From positions 310,001-374,000 of the forward strand of contig NZ_JAFMST010000002.1 in NCBI RefSeq assembly GCF_017916275.1: a stretch of 64,000 nt of DNA. The letters are read 5' to 3'. Made by a program: the position numbers and the translations under genes. Position 1 is the stretch's first letter. Every line of letters starts with the position of its first letter. This DNA comes from Rubellimicrobium arenae. Lineage in GTDB: Bacteria > Pseudomonadota > Alphaproteobacteria > Rhodobacterales > Rhodobacteraceae. The notes below the pieces were generated by a model. It did no database searches and was not told the DNA's origin. It saw only the letters and a program-made list of their open reading frames with translations. This document shows positions 57,007 through 64,000 of this stretch, one piece after another.

Positions 57007-57996
57007 TCAGGCGTGGACCGCCTGGTTCATCTCTCCGAGCTCCACAAGGCGCTCGCGCAGCGACGGCACGGTGCGGGCAAGACCTTCCTCGATCTGAACC
57101 GTCGGGCTCCAGTTCAGCAGTTCGCGGGCGCGGCTGATATCCGGGCGGCGCTGCTTGGGATCGTCCGCCGGAAGCGGACGCCAATCGAGCTTGGATCGGC
57201 TTCCCGTGAGTTCGATGACCTTTTCCGCCAGTTCGAGGATGGTGAACTCCCGCGGGTTGCCGATGTTGATCGGGCCCGTGACGCTGGAATCCGTGCCCAT
57301 CAGGCGGATCAGACCTTCCACGAGGTCATCGACATAGCAGAAGGACCGGGTCTGCTTGCCATCCCCATAGATGGTCAGCGGGTCCCCCCGCAGCGCCTGA
57401 ACGATGAAGTTCGACACGACCCGGCCGTCCGCGTGATGGACCCGGGGGCCGTAGGTGTTGAAGATGCGAACCACCTTGATCTGAAGGCCATGCTGCCGGT
57501 GGTAGTCGAAGAACAGCGTTTCCGCGCAGCGCTTCCCTTCGTCGTAGCAGGACCGGGGGCCGATCGGGTTGACGTTGCCCCAATACTCCTCGGTCTGCGG
57601 ATGCACGGCAGGATCCCCGTAGACCTCGGATGTCGACGCCTGGAGCACCTTGCATTTCAGCCGCTTGGCCAAGCCCAGCATGTTGATCGCCCCATGGACC
57701 GACGTCTTGGTCGTTTGGACGGGATCGTGCTGGTAATGCACCGGAGAGGCCGGACAGGCGAGATTGTAGATCTCGTCGACCTCCACATAGAGCGGGAACG
57801 TGACATCGTGACGGATCAACTCGAAGCGTGGATGGCCGTGGAGGTGATCGATGTTGCGCTTGGTTCCCGTGAAGAGATTGTCGACGCAAATGACTTCGTG
57901 TCCTTGCTCGAGCAGTCGGTCGATCAGATGCGAACCGATGAATCCGGCCCCACCGGTGACCAGGATACGCTTGCGGCTGTCATAGAGTCTCGCCAA
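57007..57996 (-). CDS. uxs: UDP-glucuronate decarboxylase (UDP-xylose synthase)
   Basis: NAD-dependent oxidation and decarboxylation of UDP-glucuronate to UDP-xylose. The 329-residue extended SDR has [18 protein letters not shown] at the N-terminus, [19 protein letters not shown], the Ser in TSEVYGDP, and the catalytic YxxxK in [30 protein letters not shown] and [12 protein letters not shown] are also UXS-like. The start is a TTG at 57996 with GGAAGG eight bases upstream; no ATG fits. It implies that xylose (or a UDP-xylose derivative) is part of the local polysaccharide. Confidence 0.92.
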   Translation of the reverse strand: MARLYDSRKRILVTGGAGFIGSHLIDRLLEQGHEVICVDNLFTGTKRNIDHLHGHPRFELIRHDVTFPLYVEVDEIYNLACPASPVHYQHDPVQTTKTSVHGAINMLGLAKRLKCKVLQASTSEVYGDPAVHPQTEEYWGNVNPIGPRSCYDEGKRCAETLFFDYHRQHGLQIKVVRIFNTYGPRVHHADGRVVSNFIVQALRGDPLTIYGDGKQTRSFCYVDDLVEGLIRLMGTDSSVTGPINIGNPREFTILELAEKVIELTGSRSKLDWRPLPADDPKQRRPDISRARELLNWSPTVQIEEGLARTVPSLRERLVELGEMNQAVHA

Positions 57997-59027
57997 TTCA
58001 GAACCCTTCCAAGTGCCACGTGTTCAAAGCCAGCGCGATCCCAGCCGAAAAATCAAGGGAAGGCTGGCCAGCCGACGGGTGTCGCCGCAAATCCGATCAC
58101 GTTTGGATCAATCGGCGGCACTCGGCCTGTTCCCGCTCCCCGTCCCGGGCCCGAGCCCAGGCAACGGTAGTTCAAGCATCCATCTTTGCGAGGCGTGGCG
58201 CCAGCCCTGTCTCCCCGGCCCGCCGTTTTGGCCGACACGATGGGCCAGGGACGGCCCGCCTCCTCGAACTGCGTACGGGTGCGACGCCGCGACCACGGGA
58301 CAAAGGCGATCCGGGCGGTTGGCAGTTCCGTCCGTTGGCGCTAACCATCGGGCAGACCGACGGGCCGAGGCCCGCCCGAAGTCGCGCGGAGGTCGCGGGA
58401 CGCCAACGAATGCATGGAACGCGATGACACTGACCGCCGTGCCCGCTTCCTGGGCGTCTCCACGAACCGGCCGTCGCCGGGCGGGTCGCCCTTCCGCTCT
58501 GGCGAACGGGGCCAGGTTGCCATTGGAGCGATCCTGCCACCACATGCTGGAATGCTGATGACGCGAGCACTCCGTCCGGCGGCGCGCCCGGCCATGCATT
58601 CGGCTCGGGCCCCTGGCTGGGGCGCTGGCTCGGCTCATCGTTTCGATAAGGCCAGGGGCCCTGGCCTGCCCCTGACGCCCATCGGCGTCCGTCGGAAAGG
58701 CCATCTGATCTGGTCCTTCCGCCGGGGGCGGAGAGTCCCTTCCTCCGGTCGCGGCGCCCGATCAACGCACGGCCAATCGGCGGCCGTTCAGGGCCCTAAC
58801 ATTCGCGGGCGGGGGGCGGGCGAAGGCGGACCCGTCCGCCCGGCCGGAGCAGCGATGCTCCAGGGCCTCTCGGCTGTCCGAAGGGGCCTTGCTGGCCCGG
58901 ACCTGCCGGTGCCATCGCCAGGGTTGTCGACGAAAATGCGACGGCGCGTCCCGTCACGAACCCCACACACCGCGGGGCTCGGCAATCCGAGCTCCATCAC
59001 CTGATCCCTCCTCAGTCGAAGGCACTC
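57997..59027. other. Long intergenic region, about 1.0 kb
   Basis: Lies between the divergent UDP-xylose synthase and pyruvyl transferase genes. The region is high-GC with many overlapping open frames. Their products are Arg/Pro/Gly-rich, lack SDs, and resemble no family. No repeat array, tRNA or strong hairpin is seen. It must contain both promoters. Confidence 0.5.
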
Positions 59028-60212
59028 ATGTCCAAGCGCCCCATCCGCGTCTGTCTCCTGATGCACTCCACCCGTTCCGACAACCTGGGCCTGGGAGCCC
59101 TGACGGAGTCCGAGATCAGCATCCTTCGGGACATTGCGCGCGATCTCGGCCGCGAGATCCAGATCACCATCCTCGATGGGAAGGAAAACAGGGTTCCCTA
59201 CATCACCGGACCCGACATCCGCATCGTCGAGATGAACGGCAAGTTCATCCTGAACCCGACAGGCTTCCTCCGCGAGGTCCGCAAGGCCGACCTCGTGATC
59301 GACATCGGGGCGGGCGACAGCTTTGCGGACATCTATGGCGCGAACCGGCTCCGGCGGATGTTCACGACGAAGTTCCTGACCCATGGCGCCGGCGTCCCAC
59401 TGGTGATGGCGCCGCAGACCGTGGGTCCTTTCACCAAGCCGACCTCGACCCGGCTCGCCAAGCTCACCATGCGGCTTTGCGCCCTGGTCTGCACGCGGGA
59501 TGCCATGTCGACCGATGCCATACGCGACATGGGGCTCAAGCGCCCGGTCATCGAAGCCTCCGACGTCGCGCTGCGCCTTCCGTTCGACACGCCCGCCCCC
59601 CGCGACCCCGGCGCCCCGGTGAGGGTGGGGCTGAACGTCTCGGGCCTCCTGATGGCCAAGGGCTACACGGGCAAGAACGAGTTCGGCCTGTCCGCCGATT
59701 ACCCCGACCTGATCCGTGACATCATCCGGCACTTCCAGGGGCAAGGCTGCGAGGTTCACCTTGTGTCCCACGTGCATCCGCCCCGGCAGGAACTGACGCA
59801 CCGGGAGGACGACTACGAGGCCTCGACGAAGTTGCAGGCCGAGTTCCCTGGCGTCCATCTCGCTCCGCGCTTCCGGACGCCCTCCGAAGCCAAGAGCTTC
59901 ATCGCGGGCCTCGACTTCTTCATGGGCGCGCGGATGCACGCCTGCATCGCGGCCTTCTCGTCGGGCGTGCCTGTGGTGCCGATGGCCTACAGCCGCAAGT
60001 TCGCCGGGCTGTTCGGCTCGCTCGGGTATGACAGGACGGTGGACTGCACGACCGAGACGAACGACGCGATCCTCGGCAAGATCCAGGCGGCCTTCGACGA
60101 CCGGCACCAGCTGGCGCAGGAAACGAGCGCCGCGTTGTCCAAGGGGCTCAAGAAGCTGTCGCTCTATCAGGACGCCCTGCGCGACCTGATCGCGCGTCGG
60201 GCCGGCGCCTGA
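59028..60212 (+). CDS. Polysaccharide pyruvyl transferase family protein
   Basis: A 394-residue CsaB/WcaK-type protein. It would transfer pyruvate from PEP as a ketal to a polysaccharide sugar. Visible are the N-terminal SDNLGLGALTESEISILRD, LVIDIGAGDSFADIYG, GVPLVMAPQTVGPF, and the C-terminal FMGARMHACIAAFSSGVPVV, which contains the family's conserved RxH region. GAAGG lies before the ATG. It supports synthesis of an acidic exopolysaccharide. Confidence 0.88.
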   Translation: MSKRPIRVCLLMHSTRSDNLGLGALTESEISILRDIARDLGREIQITILDGKENRVPYITGPDIRIVEMNGKFILNPTGFLREVRKADLVIDIGAGDSFADIYGANRLRRMFTTKFLTHGAGVPLVMAPQTVGPFTKPTSTRLAKLTMRLCALVCTRDAMSTDAIRDMGLKRPVIEASDVALRLPFDTPAPRDPGAPVRVGLNVSGLLMAKGYTGKNEFGLSADYPDLIRDIIRHFQGQGCEVHLVSHVHPPRQELTHREDDYEASTKLQAEFPGVHLAPRFRTPSEAKSFIAGLDFFMGARMHACIAAFSSGVPVVPMAYSRKFAGLFGSLGYDRTVDCTTETNDAILGKIQAAFDDRHQLAQETSAALSKGLKKLSLYQDALRDLIARRAGA

Positions 60213-60385
60213 TCCGGCGTGCGGGATAGTCCACGGCCTCGACCGGGGCCGCGCTTCCGAGCCGGTCCGGCGGTCGCGCCCGTGCTTTCCAGGCTTGCTG
60301 GACGCCGGTTCGGGATACATGATCCTTTCGCCCGCTTGCGTCCACAAGCCCGCGGGCTCCTGACCTGTGCTCCTCGGAGGTCCGA

Positions 60386-61405
60386 ATGACTGACACCTGG
60401 CCGAAGGTCAGCCTGCTGGTCCTGGGTTACAACCAAGAAGCTTACATCGCGGATACGATCCAGGGGGCATTCGAGCAGGACTACCCGAACCTGGAGATCA
60501 TCCTGTCGGATGACTGCAGCTCGGACGGAACGTTCGGGATCATGAGCCGGATGGCCGAGGACTATTCAGGCCCGCACCGCGTCATCGCCACCCGCAATCC
60601 GAACAACCTCGGCATCGTCGGGAACGTCAATCGGATGATGGAACTCGCGACGGGCGAGATCATCATCAAGAACGACGGAGATGACATCTCCTTGCCGCAC
60701 CGGACCCGCCGGATCGTCGAAGAGATCTCCAGGTCGGGCGGCAGCGTGAAGGTGCTCGTTTCCGCCGTGACGCAGATTGGCCTTGATGGTGCGGAGCTCG
60801 GGACACTGCGGATGACCCCGGGGAGCCCCATCGGGGCGCGCGACCTGATCGACAACGGGACGCCGCTCAATGTCGTGCGCAAGAGCCTGTGGATCCTCGG
60901 GGCGGCCTCGGCCTGGACCCGGGACATCTTCGACCGCTTCGGGCCGATCGACCCTGCCGCCCGGGTCGAGGACGCCGTCATCCCATTCCGCGGGTCGCTT
61001 CTGGGCAGGATCGCCTACATCGATGAGCCTTTGGTGCTTTATCGCGTCGGCGGGCTCACGACCTTGGATGTCGGGAAGAGCCTGGGCTACAGCAAGATGT
61101 ATGGGCGTCGGCTGAAGCTCAACCTGCTCCATGCAGCCAGCAAGCAGGCGATGCTCCGGGACATGGACAAGATGGAGTTTCCGGACCGGGAGGCGTGCAG
61201 GGCGCTGTGCGAGGAGTCGATTCGCCGGGTGGAATTCATGTCCAGCATCGCGGCCATGAGTCCCGGTCGACGCTATCTGACGCTTCCGACCTCCGTGGCC
61301 CGATCGGTCCGAACCTCCAATCCCTATTACGCCTACATCAATCTGAAATACGCCTTGGATTTCGTGGTCATGCGTGTCTACGACTGGCGCGCCCGCTCCC
61401 AGTAG
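60386..61405 (+). CDS. Family 2 glycosyltransferase
   Basis: A 339-residue protein with a GT-A domain at the N-terminus (VSLLVLGYNQEAYIADTIQG, ILSDDCSSDGT, and a DxD-like KNDGDDISLPHRTRRI). The C-terminal half is helical (MLRDMDKMEFPDREACRALC). GGAGG precedes the ATG by about 5 bases. It lies 173 bp downstream of the pyruvyl transferase on the same strand, so the two may be co-transcribed. Confidence 0.88.
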   Translation: MTDTWPKVSLLVLGYNQEAYIADTIQGAFEQDYPNLEIILSDDCSSDGTFGIMSRMAEDYSGPHRVIATRNPNNLGIVGNVNRMMELATGEIIIKNDGDDISLPHRTRRIVEEISRSGGSVKVLVSAVTQIGLDGAELGTLRMTPGSPIGARDLIDNGTPLNVVRKSLWILGAASAWTRDIFDRFGPIDPAARVEDAVIPFRGSLLGRIAYIDEPLVLYRVGGLTTLDVGKSLGYSKMYGRRLKLNLLHAASKQAMLRDMDKMEFPDREACRALCEESIRRVEFMSSIAAMSPGRRYLTLPTSVARSVRTSNPYYAYINLKYALDFVVMRVYDWRARSQ

Positions 61406-61764
61406 ACAGAGAGGCGGAGACCGGCGGCCCCACGTTCGGCTGCGCCCTGCGCAAGGGTCGAGATGGCTCACGCCCAACTATTTAACGAGGCGGGCCAGGG
61501 GGCGAGCATGCAGCCCCTGGGGGCCAGCAGATGGAAGGGTGGGCCTTCGAACCTGGCCCAGGTGCCATTGCGGGCATGCGATTCGTCGAAGCCATGGGGC
61601 TCCCGACGGGGCATGGGTCAGGACCCGGCCAGCCCGCGCCCGAACGCAATCCCGAGGCGACGGCAGCGTCCCTTGCCCCGAAGGTATCGAAGGGCGAAAT
61701 CCTGGAACTCGGACCGGCGCGCCCCTGTCCAACACATAAACTGCGCTGCGGCATTGTGCGAATA
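61406..61764. other. Intergenic region, 359 bp
   Basis: Lies between the glycosyltransferase and the tRNA. An imperfect GC hairpin near 61492-61525 (CCAGGGGGC pairing with GCCCCTGG) could be the glycosyltransferase terminator. No coding sequence is recognised. Confidence 0.45.
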
Positions 61765-61839
61765 TGGTGCCCGGGGGCGGATTTGAACCACCGACACGCG
61801 GATTTTCAATCCGCTGCTCTACCCCTGAGCTACCCGGGC
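61765..61839 (-). tRNA. tRNA-Phe (anticodon GAA)
   Basis: A 75-base cloverleaf on the - strand. The acceptor stem GCCCGGG pairs with CCCGGGC, followed by discriminator A and an encoded CCA. The D arm is GCTC-AGGGGTA-GAGC. The anticodon arm GCGGA-TTGAAAA-TCCGC has GAA in the loop. The T arm is GGTGG-TTCAAAT-CCGCC. All stems pair perfectly. Confidence 0.96.
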
Positions 61840-62027
61840 CACCGGGATGCGAAGTGCTTTTCGCATCGGGTGCCGCCTCCTAACCGACCTGTTCGGGGGT
61901 GTCCAGAGGTCTCGAGGTCAGGCTGGGCCTACTTTCTCGTCCACGCGACGAGCCCTAAAGCATCACCTGCGGATTCCTTGACGTAGGGTCCGCTTACCCT
62001 CTGGACAAAAGGGCAGCGGGAGCCCAT

Positions 62028-62047
62028 GTGAATGAACGTTCATTCAC
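62028..62047. promoter_or_regulatory. Perfect 20-bp palindromic operator for the adjacent TetR regulator
   Basis: GTGAATGAACGTTCATTCAC is its own reverse complement. It ends 23 bases before the TetR start codon. The TGAATGA/TCATTCA half-sites are of the type bound by TetR/AcrR repressors, so autoregulation of the regulator-RND operon is likely. Confidence 0.82.
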
Positions 62048-62070
62048 AAAGCTGAGCAGGACGATCTTCC

Positions 62071-62706
62071 TTGCGCCACGAGACCCTTCCCGACGCCAAG
62101 TCCACCGAGACGCTCGAAGCCGGCCAGCGAGGGGACGAGATCCTGTCCCTTGCGCGACAGGCCTTCGTCGAGAAGGGCTTCGACGGGGCCTCGATGCAGG
62201 ACCTGGCTCGCGCGGCCGGCATGAGCGCAGGGAACTTCTACCGCTACTTCCCCTCCAAGGCCGCGCTGGTCGAGGCGATGATCACGCATGACCTCGACGA
62301 GGTCGAGCGGACGTTCCAGGAGATCGTCATCTCGCCGGACCCCCTCATGGCCCTCAAGGCCGCCCTCAGAGAGCGGCTGGACTACGACTGCGAAAAGGAT
62401 CACCCCCTTTGGGCCGAGATCATGGCCACTGCGGCTCGAAAGCCCGAGGTTGCCGGCCTCTTCTGCCGCATGGAAGAAGGCATCGTCCAGCGCATCGTGC
62501 AGGTGCTGGCCATCGTGAGCCAGACGCCCGAAGACCTGGCGATGCGTCGCTTTGGCGCCTATGCCCGCCTGATCGTTCTCATCGTGCGGGGCGCCGCCAT
62601 GGGCGATGTGGATGGCGGCGGGCAGAAGGACGAACTGAACACCCTGATCCTGAACACCATCGACCGGCTCATGGACGACGCCCTGGCCGGCGGCGAGGAT
62701 GACTGA
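62071..62706 (+). CDS. TetR/AcrR-family transcriptional repressor
   Basis: A 211-residue regulator. The N-terminal HTH domain (about 20-70) has ILSLARQAFVEKGFDGASMQ and the recognition-helix region AAGMSAGNFYRYFPSKAAL. The C-terminal ligand domain is helical. The start is a TTG at 62071, because an in-frame stop lies 16 bases upstream and the next in-frame ATG falls inside the HTH. It is transcribed into the RND adaptor gene with 1 bp between stop and next start, so it probably represses its own efflux operon. Confidence 0.9.
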   Translation: MRHETLPDAKSTETLEAGQRGDEILSLARQAFVEKGFDGASMQDLARAAGMSAGNFYRYFPSKAALVEAMITHDLDEVERTFQEIVISPDPLMALKAALRERLDYDCEKDHPLWAEIMATAARKPEVAGLFCRMEEGIVQRIVQVLAIVSQTPEDLAMRRFGAYARLIVLIVRGAAMGDVDGGGQKDELNTLILNTIDRLMDDALAGGEDD

Positions 62707-62707
62707 C

Positions 62708-63952
62708 ATGACGACCCTGCCCTTGGCCTCCCTCCGTCGCCTTCCGTTGCTGGCCGTTCTCATCGGCCTGCCGGGTTTCCTCCACGCTCAGGAGGCCACT
62801 CCGGCCTCGGCCACCGAACACGCCGAGGCGCCTACCCCCGAGGCGGCGCTTCCCGCGATCACGGTGTCCGAGGTGAAGCCCGTGCACCTCGTCGATCGCG
62901 TGATCGCCTCCGGCCTCGTTGATGCCGTCGAGGAGGTCACGGTCCAGACGCTCGTGGAGGGCCAGCCGATCGACGCGCTTCTGGCCGATGTCGGGGATAC
63001 CGTGCAGGCCGGCCAGGTGCTGGCACGGCTGTCCACCTCGACCCTGGAGCTTCAACTCAGCCAGCTTGCCGCCAACCGCGCCTCGACCGAAGCCCAGATC
63101 GCGCAGGCGGAGGCGAGCCTTGTCCAAGCCAACGCCAACGCCCAGGAAGCCGAAAGGGTCGCGCGGCGGAACGCCGAGCTGGTGCAGGCCGGATCGGTGC
63201 CGCAGGCCCAGGCCGATCAGACCGCGGCAGCCGCGCAGGCGGCCCAGGCCTCGGTCCGGGTGGCCGAGCAAGGCATCGCCTCGGCCCGCGCGCAGCTTGA
63301 ACTGGTGGACGCGCAGATCGCGAACGCTCAACTCCAGCTTTCGCGGGCCGAGGTGAAGGCACCTGTCGGGGGCCTGGTGGTCGCGCGCAACGCGCAGGTC
63401 GGCGCCATCGCTTCGGCCGCTGGCCTGCCGATGTTCACGATCGTCCGGGACAGCGCCATGGAGATGCGCGCCGAGGTCTCCGAGCAGGATCTGCTCAAGC
63501 TCGCGGCGGGCCAGGAGGCCCGGCTCACGGCCCTCGAGGGCTCCGATCCGATCGTCGGCCGCGTCCGGCTCGTGGAGCCGGCCATCGATCCGCAGACGCG
63601 GCTGGGCGCCGCACGGATCCAGATCGACGACCCCACGCAGGTGGTAAAGGGCATGTTCCTCACCGCCGAGGTGATCGTCGCCGAGGACGATGACGCCCTG
63701 GCCGTCCCGGTGACGGCGGTGGGCTCGGGCCCGGACGGCGCGACGGTGATGCGCGTCCGCGACTCGGTGGTGGAGCGCGTGCCGGTCAGCACCGGCATCC
63801 GGGACGGCGGGATGATCGGCATCACCGCCGGGCTGGAGCCGGGCGACCTGGTGGTGACGAAGGCCGGGGCCTTCGTGCGGGACGGCGACCGGATCAACCC
63901 GGTCCCGGCGGACACGTCGGCCGCCCTTGGCGGCCAAGTGGAAGGGGAATGA
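62708..63952 (+). CDS. RND efflux periplasmic adaptor (MFP/HlyD family)
   Basis: A 414-residue membrane-fusion protein with an N-terminal signal (LPLLAVLIGLPGFLHAQE). A lipoyl half (VEEVTVQTLVEGQPIDALLA) leads into a coiled-coil hairpin of Ala/Gln-rich heptads (about 110-205). The second lipoyl half is AEVKAPVGGLVVARNAQVG, followed by beta-barrel and membrane-proximal domains. The ATG at 62708 has GAGGA eight bases upstream; the ATG at 62699 has no room for an SD. Links the RND pump to an outer-membrane channel. Confidence 0.92.
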   Translation: MTTLPLASLRRLPLLAVLIGLPGFLHAQEATPASATEHAEAPTPEAALPAITVSEVKPVHLVDRVIASGLVDAVEEVTVQTLVEGQPIDALLADVGDTVQAGQVLARLSTSTLELQLSQLAANRASTEAQIAQAEASLVQANANAQEAERVARRNAELVQAGSVPQAQADQTAAAAQAAQASVRVAEQGIASARAQLELVDAQIANAQLQLSRAEVKAPVGGLVVARNAQVGAIASAAGLPMFTIVRDSAMEMRAEVSEQDLLKLAAGQEARLTALEGSDPIVGRVRLVEPAIDPQTRLGAARIQIDDPTQVVKGMFLTAEVIVAEDDDALAVPVTAVGSGPDGATVMRVRDSVVERVPVSTGIRDGGMIGITAGLEPGDLVVTKAGAFVRDGDRINPVPADTSAALGGQVEGE

Positions 63953-63956
63953 CGCC

Positions 63957-64000
63957 ATGAACTTTTCCGCCTGGTCGATCCGGAATCCGGTCGCACCGAT
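63957..64000 (+). CDS. RND efflux transporter, N-terminus only (cut by window end)
   Basis: The first 14 codons after the ATG at 63957 read MNFSAWSIRNPVAP. This is the typical N-terminus of AcrB-type RND permeases entering the first membrane helix. It starts 4 bp after the adaptor stop codon. The rest is outside the window. Confidence 0.8.
   Translation, partial: MNFSAWSIRNPVAP

Noticed and set aside
58414-59004. 196-codon frame on the + strand in the 1-kb gap
   Set aside because: Arg/Gly/Pro-rich product without a domain or SD, with competing frames on the other strand.
61765-61839. tRNA-Phe as an integration site for a genomic island
   Set aside because: No integrase and no repeated copy of the tRNA 3' end were noticed nearby; flanking genes have normal GC.
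1-64000. CRISPR array or prophage
   Set aside because: No regularly spaced direct repeats, cas genes, phage structural genes or integrases were seen. The only regular repeats are protein-coding (curlin and RTX).

Overview
The window is about 64 kb of high-GC chromosomal DNA (roughly two thirds G+C by eye). It most likely comes from an alphaproteobacterium of the Rhodobacteraceae. Pointers to this are a VPLPA-type C-terminal sorting tail, a malic enzyme fused to a phosphotransacetylase-like domain, DUF2842, CsgH-type curli genes, a dimethylglycine-dehydrogenase-like FAD/GcvT protein, and the gene order cdd-deoA-deoB-add-upp. Most of the window is core metabolism. No prophage, integrase, intact insertion sequence or CRISPR array was seen.

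Layout. 1-6.5 kb: fatty-acid beta-oxidation (acyl-CoA dehydrogenase cut by the window edge, GST-like protein, thiolase, bifunctional hydratase/dehydrogenase). 6.5-9.3 kb: a DMT transporter, a conserved membrane protein and a SPOR protein. 9.4-13.9 kb: a leftward nucleoside-salvage operon whose five genes all overlap by 4 bp. 14-17.5 kb: a VOC/double-cupin protein divergent from malic enzyme. 17.5-18.8 kb: three curli genes (two curlin-repeat proteins and a CsgH). 19-24.4 kb: nadK, glyA and small housekeeping or stress genes.

24.4-25.9 kb is the one clearly foreign-looking stretch. A truncated REP-associated transposase tail and a REP-like inverted repeat are followed by an island of much lower GC. 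The island holds two divergent genes whose start codons are 17 bp apart: a membrane-anchored dCTP-deaminase/dUTPase-fold protein whose expected catalytic residues look substituted, and an apparently intact deoxycytidylate deaminase. The island ends exactly in the lepA stop region. Nucleotide-depleting deaminases are known phage-defence effectors, so this pair is the best candidate here for an undescribed system.

25.9-45 kb: lepA, a VPLPA-tailed exported protein, a copper chaperone, thiamine diphosphokinase, purA, secG, pyrG, a MipA-type porin, the DMGDH-like enzyme, panC-panB, quinone reductase, an SH3 protein and a Bcr/CflA-type efflux transporter. 45.7-61.4 kb: a surface and exopolysaccharide region with a 1555-residue RTX/beta-propeller protein, three glycosyltransferases, a secreted-type glycosidase with a malectin domain, UDP-xylose synthase and a polysaccharide pyruvyl transferase, separated by long non-coding gaps. 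61.8 kb: tRNA-Phe. 62-64 kb: a TetR regulator with a perfect 20-bp palindromic operator, followed by an RND adaptor and the first codons of the RND pump.
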